From Desulfovibrio desulfuricans DSM 642 (GTDB lineage: Bacteria > Desulfobacterota > Desulfovibrionia > Desulfovibrionales > Desulfovibrionaceae), in contig NZ_ATUZ01000011.1 of the NCBI RefSeq assembly GCF_000420465.1, positions 248,001-312,000 of the forward strand: a stretch of DNA of 64,000 nucleotides. The letters are read 5' to 3'. A model generated the notes under the pieces. It was not told where the DNA came from. It made no database searches and was given only the letters and a program-made list of their open reading frames with translations. Both the position numbers and the translations under genes were made by a program. This document shows, one piece after another, positions 1 to 8,249 of this stretch. How positions within the stretch are numbered: the first letter of the stretch is position 1; every line of letters starts with the position of its first letter.

Positions 1-167
1 GCACAGGCCACCACCTCGCGCGGCACCAGCGAACCTGCATAGAGCACGAGGGCGGCCTGTTCAATGGCCTTGCGCCCCTTGATGGTCATGAGGTCTGGAT
101 CACCCGGCCCTGCGCCCACAAATGTAACGATGCCGGGCGTAATCCCGGTCTGCTGCGCGCTGTCCAT
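1..167 (-). CDS. cobM: Precorrin-4 / cobalt-precorrin-4 C11-methyltransferase, N-terminal part
   Basis: Only the first 55 codons are in the window; the gene runs off the left edge. The visible part contains a glycine-rich FVGAGPGDPDLMTIKG motif and LYAGSLV, the hallmark N-terminus of CbiF/CobM SAM-dependent tetrapyrrole methylases. These methylate C11 of the corrin precursor in cytoplasmic cobalamin synthesis. It starts 4 bases after the stop of the CbiE-CbiT fusion, so it is the next cistron of the minus-strand corrinoid operon. In an anaerobe with cbiD the cobalt-inserted (CbiF) version is expected. Confidence 0.85.
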   Translation of the reverse strand, partial: MDSAQQTGITPGIVTFVGAGPGDPDLMTIKGRKAIEQAALVLYAGSLVPREVVAC

Positions 168-171
168 GCGG

Positions 172-2241
172 CTACCTGCCTTCGGGCTGTGCGCCGGACT
201 GAATGGGAGCAGGCGCGGGTTTTTGGGCGGCAAGTAAAAATACGGGGTTCATGGCCGCCAGGTGTACATCGCCGCCAAGGCTTTTGCCTTCAGATGCGCT
301 GATTTGCAGAATTTCCACAGGCCAGCCCATGTCTTCAAAAAAGCGGCGGCACAGGCTGAAACTGTCCAGAAGCACACAACTGACCACCACGCGCCCCCCC
401 ACAGGCAGGCGCAGGCATACATGCCCCAAGATGTCATCCCCGTCATCGCCGGAGAGGCCGCCGCCGATGAATACCCGTTGCGGATCAGGCAGACCGGGCA
501 GGCATTCGGGGGCTTGCCCGAGGCGTACTTCCACATTGGCCGCGCCAAAGCGGCGGCGGTTTTCCTGAATGCCCATGGCGCGGCCGGCGGAGCGTTCCAC
601 CGCGATTACGCGGCCCTCGTGCGCCAGCACGGAAGCTTCAAGAGCCACAGCGCCCGAGCCGGAACCGAGATCCCACACCACATGCCCGGCTTCAATGCGC
701 AGCAGCGCCAGAGCGGCGGCGCGCACGGGCTTTTTGCTTATGAGGCCTCGGTCAACCGCAAGTTGGTCGGCGTCAAGCCCAAGATGCGGGCGGCGGGCCG
801 GAGCCATTGGTATCAGCACCATTGTGCAGGCCGGGCCAAATTCGCGCCCGGCGGCATCGGCCATGCTCAGGTGGCTGACGCATTCATCGGCAGCGCCCAT
901 GCGCTCAAAAATATGGGCATCAAACCAGTCCACCCCACGGTCGAGCAGGTGGCGGGCGAGCACATCGGGCGACATGCGTGCATCAGTCAGGATGCAGAGC
1001 GGCGCGTTCTTGCCGCAGGCCACGTTGAGGGGGCGCAAATCATCGCGCCCGTGCAGGGAGAGGCAGATAACCTTGTGCCACGGCAGGGAAAGGCGCGCGC
1101 AAGCCTGCTGCAGGGAACTGACAGCGGGCAGCAGGCGCACGGCATCTGCCCCCATGCGGCGCACAAGGGTCGCGCCGATGCCAAAGAGCAGTGGGTCGCC
1201 GTCTGCCAGCACAAGCACACGCTCCCCTGCGGCCCGCAACTGGCTGAGTCGGGTGAGCAGCGGTTCCAGCGGCGTGGTCAGGGGCAGCAACCGTGCCTTG
1301 AGGGCGGGGCCTGCTGCGGGAGCAGCGCTCTGATTGCCGGTTGTCGGGTCATGTACGGGCTGGCTTTCTGTGGAATGCCCGTCTGCGGCACTCGTTGCTG
1401 CCAAGGTTGAGGTGCTGCTGGATTCCAGACTGCTGCCGGAAAATTCCTCCAGCAGCATGCGTCCTGCGCAGATCGCATCGGCTTGTTCCGCAAGCTGGCG
1501 CTGGGCTTCGGCCAGACCTGCCAGACCTCGCGGACGTGCGCAGTCGAGGCCCATGACCGTGATGGGTTCCGGCGCGACAGTCGTTGGTTCAAAAACAAAG
1601 AATGACTGCAACATTTCCGACATGGGCGGCCAGTCATCCTGCTCGGATGTGCCCGCAACGGCGGGGCTGGCGGGCGTAGCGGCGGTGGGTGCGGTAATGG
1701 CAGGCGGGCTTTCGGCCTCAGGTGCGGCCTGTGTGGTACTGGCGGCAAGGGTGTTTATAGCTGCTGTTGCAGCGGATTCGGCTGGCAACTCTGCGGGCGT
1801 GGCTGGGGCGTCATCGGCGTTTGCGGGTGCGGAATCCATAAGGAGGGGTTCATCTCTGTCTGATGCGTCCGCATCTGCCGTTCCGGTATTCGTATTGTCA
1901 TCGCAAGGCAGTGCTTCATCAGCGGTAATCGGGGCATCAACGCGTGCAGTGTCTGCGTTGGCGGCGACATTGTACGTAGCGGCGGGCTCCGCAAAGGCGC
2001 AGATATTTTGGGTAGTTGTCGAGCCGTCAGCAGAAAATTCCGGCAAGTCGGCAGCCTGCTCATCAGTCTCGGCAGCGGTCTGCGCAAGGGGCTGACCTGC
2101 AGGATGCTCGCCGGGGGTCTCCAGTGGGCCAGCGGCAAGGGCCTCGGCCGGAACGGCGTTGGCTGCGTCATCGTCCCGTGTCTGGGTGTCGGGCGTATGG
2201 GTTGGCACGGCAAAGCCGGGCAGTGAGACCTGATGTTTCAT
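172..2241 (-). CDS. cbiET: Cobalt-precorrin-6B/7 methyltransferase and decarboxylase, CbiE-CbiT fusion with long N-terminal extension
   Basis: Fusion catalysing C5 and C15 methylation and C12 side-chain decarboxylation in corrin synthesis. Residues from about 226 form the CbiE half (EPITVMGLDC, then LADGDPLLFGIG near 345). Residues from about 490 form the CbiT half, with the SAM motif WDLGSGSGAVALEAS and VRAAALALLRI. Two oddities stand out. The first ~225 residues are a low-complexity Ala/Pro/Thr/Asp-rich stretch with no recognisable domain. A second low-complexity Ser/Ala/Thr segment at about 268-312 interrupts the CbiE half. The ATG at 2241 overlaps the cbiD stop by 4 bases (ATGA), which supports the long form. 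An internal Met207 (near 1623) just before the CbiE domain is an alternative start. Total length 689 aa, against about 400 for typical CobL/CbiET. Confidence 0.88.
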   Translation of the reverse strand: MKHQVSLPGFAVPTHTPDTQTRDDDAANAVPAEALAAGPLETPGEHPAGQPLAQTAAETDEQAADLPEFSADGSTTTQNICAFAEPAATYNVAANADTARVDAPITADEALPCDDNTNTGTADADASDRDEPLLMDSAPANADDAPATPAELPAESAATAAINTLAASTTQAAPEAESPPAITAPTAATPASPAVAGTSEQDDWPPMSEMLQSFFVFEPTTVAPEPITVMGLDCARPRGLAGLAEAQRQLAEQADAICAGRMLLEEFSGSSLESSSTSTLAATSAADGHSTESQPVHDPTTGNQSAAPAAGPALKARLLPLTTPLEPLLTRLSQLRAAGERVLVLADGDPLLFGIGATLVRRMGADAVRLLPAVSSLQQACARLSLPWHKVICLSLHGRDDLRPLNVACGKNAPLCILTDARMSPDVLARHLLDRGVDWFDAHIFERMGAADECVSHLSMADAAGREFGPACTMVLIPMAPARRPHLGLDADQLAVDRGLISKKPVRAAALALLRIEAGHVVWDLGSGSGAVALEASVLAHEGRVIAVERSAGRAMGIQENRRRFGAANVEVRLGQAPECLPGLPDPQRVFIGGGLSGDDGDDILGHVCLRLPVGGRVVVSCVLLDSFSLCRRFFEDMGWPVEILQISASEGKSLGGDVHLAAMNPVFLLAAQKPAPAPIQSGAQPEGR

Positions 2242-3557
2242 AACGCCAATAATTCCCTGCCGTCAGTGTGAAAAAGGTGCAAGCTCACGGGGCGGCCTGC
2301 AAAAAGTTGCGCGGTGCGTGCCGCCTGCTGCGCCACCCGCCTGATAGTCTTTGCTCCTGCGCTGTCTGCCAGCAGCAGTTCCAGTGCGTGAGCCGCTGTT
2401 ACGCACCGGGTGATGGCATCCGCACAGGCAGCGCCAGCCTCGCTGGCAAGCTGCGCAAGGGCCTGCATGTCCAGCGTGGAATCCTTGGCATGAGTGTATG
2501 TATGCCCTTGGGCCAGCTTGACCAGTTTACCAAAAAAACAGCCCCAGATAATGCGCTCAAACTGCATGCTCCCCACAGCTTGCAGGGAGAACTGCGCAAA
2601 ATCCGCAACCTGTACAAAGCACCGCTCCGGCAGCTCGGGGTAGCGCTCCATAAGCAGCCGTTCCGAGCGCCTTCCCGTGGTCAGGCACGCACATTGGCAG
2701 CCTGTGGCGCGGGCCACGGCAAGCCCCTGCTCAATGGTGGCCTTCCACGCATCATGGCTGAACGGACGCACCGTGCCCTGGGTTCCCAATATGGAAATGC
2801 CGCCTTCAATGCCCAATCTGGGGTTGAAGGTCTTGTGCGCCAGCTGCGCGCCATCAGGTACGCTGACAAATACCGTCAGCCATGTGCGGCACTGGAGGGC
2901 AGCGGCGTATTCCTGCTCCTGCGCTTGCAGTGCGTAGGTTATCTGTTGGCGCGGCACCGGGTTGACCGCAGCCTGACCAATGGCTACAGGCAGACCGGGC
3001 AAGGTGACGCGCCCCACCCCCGGCCCTCCCTTTATAATGATGTGGTCGGGGTATGCAACTGCCGTGTCGGGGGATGTCCACCCGGCGTTATGGGCGGGCG
3101 TATGCCGTGCCGCATCCTCGACCTGGTTTGCTGGGCGATGCTTGGGGGGCCGCGCGCTCTCCACCACCGTGGCCGTTATGCGAGCGCCAGACGTGGCGTC
3201 AGGGTCATCGCCGCCGTCCTTGATTATGCTGGCGTGGGCAATGGCAATGATGTCCGGTGGAGGTGGATCGGCCAGCCCGCTTGCGGCGCCAGCTTCGGCG
3301 GCAGCCCATGCGGCGTCCAGTTCCGGCGCAGGGCCTGTGGCGCAGCTTTCAATGTTCAGGCGCAGCCAGCCCCGAGGCTCAGGCAGGCCATTGCTGTCCT
3401 TGCACTGATTGTGCTTGTCCTGACCACCCCCAAAAGGGGGCAGGGGCACCGGGACTGCAGCCGGCGCTGTGCCCGTGCGCAACAGTTGCAGTGCGGCCAG
3501 CGCTGCCCCCGTTGCGGCGCTGCCGGTGGTGAACCCTTTCCGAAGCTTTCCGGCCAT
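2238..3557 (-). CDS. cbiD: Cobalt-precorrin-5B C1-methyltransferase CbiD
   Basis: Begins with KLRKGFTTGSAATGAALAAL, the characteristic CbiD N-terminus, and carries IIKGGPGVGRVTLPGLPVAIGQAAVNPVPR and the GTVRPFSHDAW region. CbiD methylates C1 of the ring in the anaerobic cobalamin pathway, which marks the operon as the oxygen-independent route. At 439 aa it is somewhat longer than usual (about 370), with a Pro/Gly-rich insert at about 33-62 and another at about 130-155. The start lies 3 bases after the stop of the upstream epimerase-like gene and the stop overlaps cbiET, so translation is probably coupled. Confidence 0.92.
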   Translation of the reverse strand: MAGKLRKGFTTGSAATGAALAALQLLRTGTAPAAVPVPLPPFGGGQDKHNQCKDSNGLPEPRGWLRLNIESCATGPAPELDAAWAAAEAGAASGLADPPPPDIIAIAHASIIKDGGDDPDATSGARITATVVESARPPKHRPANQVEDAARHTPAHNAGWTSPDTAVAYPDHIIIKGGPGVGRVTLPGLPVAIGQAAVNPVPRQQITYALQAQEQEYAAALQCRTWLTVFVSVPDGAQLAHKTFNPRLGIEGGISILGTQGTVRPFSHDAWKATIEQGLAVARATGCQCACLTTGRRSERLLMERYPELPERCFVQVADFAQFSLQAVGSMQFERIIWGCFFGKLVKLAQGHTYTHAKDSTLDMQALAQLASEAGAACADAITRCVTAAHALELLLADSAGAKTIRRVAQQAARTAQLFAGRPVSLHLFHTDGRELLAL

Positions 3558-3560
3558 GCG

Positions 3561-4511
3561 TCAGCTCAGATTGGGGGACAAACCAGATGTCAGGCTGGAT
3601 GCCAGCTTTTGGGTCAAGCCGGGGCGGGCGTCAGGATCAGGCAGCCAGACCTTGCCACGGGCCACAAGCGACACCGGGCCGTCTATGCCAGCCATATCAA
3701 GACCGCCTTCGGCAAACAGCCGCACGTCCAGGGCCGAGCCGCCGGGCTGCATGATGGAAAAAGAGCGGCGCGTACCCGCGCGCGCAAGGCACAGGGTCAG
3801 GGCCAAGGCCCCAGAACCGCAGGCATTCTCAAGAAATGTTGTTCCGGCATCGCGCACATGCACAAGGGGCAGCATGTCCAGCAGGCCTTGACATTCACGC
3901 CACCAGATGACGCCCGCGGCAGGCTCGGCCTCAAGGCCGTGCTGCTGTCGCAACTGGGCGGCCACGGCATGGCAGTCATCAGGCAGGGGATGCGTTGCCC
4001 CGCCAAGCAGCAGATGGCAGATGCCCGGCAGGCGCACCAGATGTGCGCCTTTCTCTATAGTAGTAATGGAATACTCAGGGAGGCGCAGCAGTGCCTCCAC
4101 CTGCCAGAGCGGGGCGGAGCCGCGGGTATGCAGGCGTACAGGCGTCTGCCAGCCGGAAACATGGATTTCATCAAGGCGGGCAGGTTGTTCTGTGGTGTTC
4201 GCAGCTTCGGGCGCTCGCTCGTTGCGAGGGGCAATTCCGTCCAGCACACCCTGTCCCGGGCCTGGATATTGGGCAGTGTATGCCAGCAAGGCCCCTACGG
4301 CGCGGCTGGCATTGACGCAAAATTCACCGCCCGCCATACGCAGCTTGTGCTGGGGCAGGTTCACAAATCCCGCCTGTTCGCCCCCAAGCATGGAAGAATC
4401 CAGCGCCAGAGACGCCAGACGCGCCTGTTCTGCCGGGCGCTGGCCAGTGTCGGGAAAAAGCAGGGTGGTGTTGCCCCCGGGGCTCCATTTGGAAAAAGTC
4501 AGTGCAGGCAT
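3561..4511 (-). CDS. DapF-like amino-acid racemase/epimerase (function uncertain)
   Basis: 316 aa protein with the diaminopimelate-epimerase two-cysteine layout: Cys65 in MAGGEFCVNASRA and Cys231 in TTFLENACGSGALALTL. In the fold family these two cysteines act as the acid/base pair on either face of the alpha carbon. The motifs differ from housekeeping DapF (which has GNGxRC and ACGTGA contexts), and the N-terminal FSKWSPGGNTTLLFP replaces the usual GNDF start. This places it nearer the divergent branch that includes histidine racemases such as CntK. It is the first gene of the corrinoid operon, 3 bases before cbiD, preceded by an AAGGAT ribosome site. The substrate cannot be read from sequence; a link to corrinoid synthesis or metal handling is inference from position only. 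Confidence 0.6.
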   Translation of the reverse strand: MPALTFSKWSPGGNTTLLFPDTGQRPAEQARLASLALDSSMLGGEQAGFVNLPQHKLRMAGGEFCVNASRAVGALLAYTAQYPGPGQGVLDGIAPRNERAPEAANTTEQPARLDEIHVSGWQTPVRLHTRGSAPLWQVEALLRLPEYSITTIEKGAHLVRLPGICHLLLGGATHPLPDDCHAVAAQLRQQHGLEAEPAAGVIWWRECQGLLDMLPLVHVRDAGTTFLENACGSGALALTLCLARAGTRRSFSIMQPGGSALDVRLFAEGGLDMAGIDGPVSLVARGKVWLPDPDARPGLTQKLASSLTSGLSPNLS

Positions 4512-4826
4512 GGAAAATCCTTGGTTCTTGACAAAGTATGCCTCAGCCCCGGCGGGCTGTCCAGCGCTGGCGGCAGAGCGGGGTCAGCCGCCGGATTTTT
4601 GCTGACAAAGGGAAATAATCGGATGTACGTTGCAGTTGGACTGTGATGAAAAAGCGAAAGAGTGTTTCCTATTTACAACTTGCGGTTTTTCCTAAACGCG
4701 GGTATGTGAAAGGCAGTTGCCGTCTCCAAGGCCTATGGCTGTGAGTGAGCCGGTAACGTGGCGGGCACACCGCGATTTACTGTTGTTGACGGTAATCGAC
4801 GACACTAACAACGTTTGGGAGGCAGT
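4512..4826. other. Divergent intergenic region, corrinoid operon / vWA-OmpA gene
   Basis: 315 bases between two divergent transcription units. I looked for a cobalamin riboswitch on the minus strand upstream of the epimerase-cbiD operon and did not recognise a B12 box. On the plus strand TTGCGG and TATGTG, 17 bases apart near 4682-4710, are a weak promoter candidate. GGGAGG at 4818-4823 is a good ribosome site for the plus-strand gene. Nothing else is evident. Confidence 0.4.
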
Positions 4827-5822
4827 ATGAAATCGTTTCGTCTTCTTGCTCTTGCGGCCGCTCTTGTTCTGAGCTACGCCGTGGCCGCTGCGGCCGCTCC
4901 GGCTTGTAACAAGAAAATTGAGAGCTTCGACTTCGTAGTGGACTATTCTGGTTCCATGATGATGAAGAACGACAAGCTGAAGCAGGACAAGATTGTTGTG
5001 GCCAAAAATGTGCTTACGCGCATTAACGCCGCTATCCCCGCTCTGAGCTACAATGGTGGCTTGCACACCCTTTCGCCCAACGGCGCCATCATTGCCCAGG
5101 GTCCCTGGGATCGCGCCGCCATGGCCGCTGGCCTCAAGAAGCTGCGCAGCAACTTTGATATTTTTGGCCGCATGACCAGCATGGGCAACGGCCTGCAGGC
5201 GTATGAACCCTTCATCTCCAGCATGAAGCGCGACGCCGCCCTGATCCTCGTGACCGACGGCGACAACAACCGCGGTACCGACCTCGTGCAGGTTGTGAGC
5301 CAGATGTACGCCAGCCAGCGTAACCTGGTTGTGCATGTGATCTCCCTGGCCGACACCCCCAATGGTGAAGCCACCATCAAAAAGATCGGCGCCCTGAACT
5401 CCAACGCCGTTGTGGTGCGTGGTGAAGAACTGGCCACCAGCGATGCCGCTGTTGAACGCTTTGTGCTTTCCGTGTTCTGCAAGGACGAAGACGTCATCGT
5501 GCTGCGCGGCGTGCACTTCGCTTTCAATTCCTATGCTCTTGACGGCAAGGCCATGGGCATCCTGAACGAAGCCGCCACCCTGATCAAGAACAACCCCAAC
5601 AAGCGCGTTGTTCTCTCCGGCTGGACCGACTTTGTGGGTTCCGATGCTTACAACATGAAGCTTTCGCAGGAACGCGCCAGCTCCGTGAAGAACTACCTCG
5701 TGAAGCAGGGCATCCCCTCCAGCCGCATGACCGCCATTGGCCGCGGCAAGTCCTTCAAGTATGACAACAAGACCGACGAAGGTCGCGCCATGAACCGGCG
5801 CACCGAAGTGTCCTTCGAGTAA
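4827..5822 (+). CDS. Exported vWA domain - OmpA-like peptidoglycan-binding protein
   Basis: 331 aa from the ATG at 4827, chosen because GGGAGG sits 4-9 bases upstream (an upstream TTG at 4815 lies before that site). Residues 1-24 form a classic Ala-rich signal peptide. A von Willebrand A domain follows with a complete MIDAS start, DYSGS at residues 39-43, and a later LVTDGDNNRG. The C-terminal ~115 residues are an OmpA domain (VHFAFNSYAL, LSGWTDFVGSDAYNMKLSQERA, GRAMNRRTEVSF) that would bind peptidoglycan. Codon use is strongly biased to GCC/CTG/AAG-type codons, suggesting high expression. Probably a periplasmic structural or metal-dependent adhesion protein; the partner is unknown. Confidence 0.82.
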   Translation: MKSFRLLALAAALVLSYAVAAAAAPACNKKIESFDFVVDYSGSMMMKNDKLKQDKIVVAKNVLTRINAAIPALSYNGGLHTLSPNGAIIAQGPWDRAAMAAGLKKLRSNFDIFGRMTSMGNGLQAYEPFISSMKRDAALILVTDGDNNRGTDLVQVVSQMYASQRNLVVHVISLADTPNGEATIKKIGALNSNAVVVRGEELATSDAAVERFVLSVFCKDEDVIVLRGVHFAFNSYALDGKAMGILNEAATLIKNNPNKRVVLSGWTDFVGSDAYNMKLSQERASSVKNYLVKQGIPSSRMTAIGRGKSFKYDNKTDEGRAMNRRTEVSFE

Positions 5823-5856
5823 TCTCGGAGCGTCTTCGAGTCAGTCGAATTAAAGC

Positions 5857-5890
5857 AAAAGCCGGGTGGTGTATGCCGCCCGGCTTTTTA
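5857..5890 (+). terminator. Rho-independent terminator after vWA-OmpA gene
   Basis: AAAGCCGGGTGG pairs with CCGCCCGGCTTT (one G-U) around a GTATG-type loop, followed by a T run; 34 bases after the stop codon. Confidence 0.85.
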
Positions 5891-5905
5891 TGAGGTGCAT
5901 GGCAC

Positions 5906-6487
5906 ATGCGTAAGATTCTGGCACTCATTCTCACGTTGGGGTTGACCACTGGCGGTTGCGCCTGGTTTGGCGGCTCTTCTTCCACTGATGAAGAAATAAA
6001 GCCCGCTCAGCCGCAGGAACAGACTGCAGCCCCTGAACCGGCCCCGGCCCCTGTAGCTCCTGCCAAGGACGCTAAGGGCAAGAAGGGTAAAACCAAGGCC
6101 GAAAAAGCGGCTGAAGTTAAGCCCGTTGCCACCAAAAAAGGCGCGAAGACTGAAGCTCAGGCCGCCGCCGAACTCACCATGGTGGGCCACAAGCTGGCTG
6201 CCCAGGCTGCCCGCACGGTGATGCCTTCCAAGTCTTCCAGGGAAGTGCGCCAGGACGGCAAGGATTACGTGGGAACCTACATTGATGTGGACTCTTCCAA
6301 CGTGACCACTGAATTGCGCCCCAGCCCCACTGGTCAGTACGTCGGCTTTATCCGGTATCAGGAAAGGGTAATGGATTGCCGTGGCAAGACCCGCCAGGAA
6401 GCTATGTCTACTGCTTCGTGCGAACAGGTCAAGGCACGCAACATTAACGAGCTGATCCGTTTTGACGGTTCGACCTGGCAGTATTAG
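5906..6487 (+). CDS. Predicted lipoprotein of unknown function
   Basis: 193 aa. The N-terminus MRKILALILTLGLTTGGC is a lipoprotein signal with the modified Cys at position 18. Residues 30-90 are a Pro/Ala/Lys-rich linker (PAPAPVAPAKDAKGKKGKTKAEK), likely crossing the periplasm. The C-terminal ~100 residues form a compact region beginning AAAELTMVGHKLAAQAARTVMPS and ending NELIRFDGSTWQY. I do not recognise the domain. It stands alone between two terminators, downstream of the vWA-OmpA protein, which suggests an envelope role but no more. Confidence 0.75.
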   Translation: MRKILALILTLGLTTGGCAWFGGSSSTDEEIKPAQPQEQTAAPEPAPAPVAPAKDAKGKKGKTKAEKAAEVKPVATKKGAKTEAQAAAELTMVGHKLAAQAARTVMPSKSSREVRQDGKDYVGTYIDVDSSNVTTELRPSPTGQYVGFIRYQERVMDCRGKTRQEAMSTASCEQVKARNINELIRFDGSTWQY

Positions 6488-6587
6488 CAAAAGTAGTAAC
6501 GCCGCTCTGGTTGCGCGTTGCCTGGTGCTGCGTTCTGCCGGAGCGGATGTTCCACGCTCGGTGATTCGCCGTTCGTGAAGAGATTTC

Positions 6588-6618
6588 AGCGGGGTTTCGG
6601 CCCCGCTTTTGTTTTTTT
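6588..6618 (+). terminator. Rho-independent terminator after lipoprotein gene
   Basis: Perfect 7-bp stem AGCGGGG / CCCCGCT, loop TTTCGG, followed by TTTGTTTTTTT. Confidence 0.9.
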
Positions 6619-6785
6619 GATTTGATGCTTGAGCGTCTGGTAAACGGCGGTGCCAACGTGCAGACAGAACTTCAGCCGCAGGCTGGCCCTGAGATGCGGA
6701 ATGGACCGGGCTTTGGCCCTGGCAGTACTGTCAGAACAAAATGGGTGAATTGCCCTTGCCTGTGGTGGGTGCGGCAAGAGCCAGA

Positions 6786-7349
6786 TCAGGCTGCATCGCC
6801 TTTCAGAAAACCCTCGGGCAGGTGATCGCGAATCCAGCGCGCGCACTGGGCCGGATTTTTACCCTCGGCGGGACAGCGCAGGGTTGCATAATATGTGTAC
6901 AGGGCCTTGCGTTCGTTAAAAATATCCTCGAGCTTCTCGCCGGGATTCATGGCAATGCCGCGTTCAGGATTGCGGGCGATGCGTTCTTCAATCAGATGAA
7001 AGGGCACATCAATATAGACGACAGGCCCAAGCGCCGCCAGATGCCGCATGGCCGCATCGCGGTAGATGACGCTGCCGCCAGTGGCTATGACCGTTCGGTT
7101 GGCCTTGATGGCGCAGATTACCTTGCCTTCGGTATCCAGAAAGGCTGCCTTGCCCAATGTGTCGGTAATGTCTTGCAGGCGTGCGCCGTAGGCGGCTTCG
7201 ATCAGGTGGTCGCTGTCAACAAAAGCCCAGCCCAGCTCCTGCGCCAGGGCTGAACCCACAGTGGACTTACCCGCTCCGGCCATGCCTATAAGTGTTATGC
7301 AGGGGGCTGGCATTGCGGGGGCTGCTGTTAAATCCGGCTTGCTGGACAT
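6786..7349 (-). CDS. Shikimate-kinase-fold kinase, possible homoserine kinase
   Basis: 187 aa from the ATG at 7349, which has CAGGAG upstream; an upstream ATG at 7382 lacks a site. P-loop GMAGAGKST at 22-30, DSD at 45-47 and ATGGS at 89-93 place it in the shikimate kinase family (P-loop NMP-kinase fold). The usual FRxxE shikimate-binding arginine motif reads FLDTE (70-74) and the third Gly of GGG is Ser, so shikimate binding is doubtful. From memory, a shikimate-kinase-like protein of Desulfovibrio vulgaris was assigned as homoserine kinase by mutant fitness data, and this could be the equivalent. Either way it would transfer ATP phosphate to a hydroxyl in amino-acid synthesis. No neighbours give operon context. 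Confidence 0.7.
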   Translation of the reverse strand: MSSKPDLTAAPAMPAPCITLIGMAGAGKSTVGSALAQELGWAFVDSDHLIEAAYGARLQDITDTLGKAAFLDTEGKVICAIKANRTVIATGGSVIYRDAAMRHLAALGPVVYIDVPFHLIEERIARNPERGIAMNPGEKLEDIFNERKALYTYYATLRCPAEGKNPAQCARWIRDHLPEGFLKGDAA

Positions 7350-7604
7350 GCGGACTCCTGAATTGCTTGAATGGAAACGCATGGCATCGATGCTGTCATG
7401 CGCGGAGCATACGGAATTTCTGGACGTAAATCGGTTAGTGGGAATGTGCCCAAGCCAGCGCTGCCTGTCAACGCCGGGCTATGCCAGCCGGTGGCTGGTG
7501 ATGCTCAGGCGTTCTGCATCCTTCCTCAAGCAGGGGTCTTCTTTTTTCCGGCAGACTAAAGTATTTTTGCTTCAAGGCCGATAAGCGCTGTAGAGGTGAG
7601 TTTT

Positions 7605-8249
7605 ATGCGCAAGTCAGTTGGTATGCTATTGCTTGCTTGTTTGGCGTTTTCCCTTTGCCGCGCTCCCGTTGCGGCCGCCGTGGAGGCTGTCCCCCTGCCG
7701 CCTCAGGTTCCTGCTCACACGGCCTCCGGGGCCACCAATCTTACCGATGTGTGGCTGCACAGCGGTGGCGGGCGGCTGTATTGGAACACACTGGTAACGC
7801 CCCGGCAGATTGCTCTGGAAGGGGCGCGGTTTGTGGATCCTGCGGCTGTGCCGGAGTTGGCCCTGACTCCTCAGGCGGACAAAAAAACGCCAGTGCGCCA
7901 GACAAAGCGCAAGGTCAAGGTTTCAAAGGCCGCCCCGCAGTCCGCCACATCCCCGGCACCCAATGGCGTGGGCAAAACATCCCTTCAGGCGCCTGTCAGC
8001 AGCAGTGCCATCCCGCCCATGAACAGCCCTGCTCCAACGCAGGCCAAGTCTGGCGCTTCTGCCACAGGCCCGGCCAAATCGGCCAAGGCTTCGCCAGCGC
8101 CAAGCTCTGCGCCCATGCCATATTCGTCTGCAGCGGCATCGTCTGTGGGCAGTATTGGCGGCGGAGGCAGTGGGGCTATGCCAGATGTGCCGGCACCGCC
8201 GGCATTTTCAGCCGATGATGTGCTGCCGAGGGCCAATGCCCGGCCCTAG
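7605..8249 (+). CDS. Secreted Pro/Ala-rich protein of unknown function
   Basis: 214 aa from the ATG at 7605, with GAGGTGAG upstream. Residues 1-24 are a hydrophobic signal peptide ending near PVAAA. A short folded-looking segment follows (NLTDVWLHSGGGRLYWNTLVTPRQIALEGARFVDPAAVPE, about 45-85). The rest is a low-complexity Ala/Pro/Ser/Lys tail with glycine stretches (SIGGGGSG), probably disordered. No known domain. It is co-oriented with, but about 380 bases from, the rpmH cluster. Confidence 0.65.
   Translation: MRKSVGMLLLACLAFSLCRAPVAAAVEAVPLPPQVPAHTASGATNLTDVWLHSGGGRLYWNTLVTPRQIALEGARFVDPAAVPELALTPQADKKTPVRQTKRKVKVSKAAPQSATSPAPNGVGKTSLQAPVSSSAIPPMNSPAPTQAKSGASATGPAKSAKASPAPSSAPMPYSSAAASSVGSIGGGGSGAMPDVPAPPAFSADDVLPRANARP

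Noticed and set aside
2268-4646. A 792-codon open frame antisense to cbiD and the epimerase-like gene
   Set aside because: It spans two real genes and the gap between them, has Arg/Gly/Cys-rich nonsense composition and no recognisable domain.
4512-4826. Cobalamin riboswitch upstream of the corrinoid operon
   Set aside because: Expected from context, but I could not find a B12 box or the core helices on the minus strand. A covariance-model scan (Infernal with the Rfam cobalamin model) would settle it.
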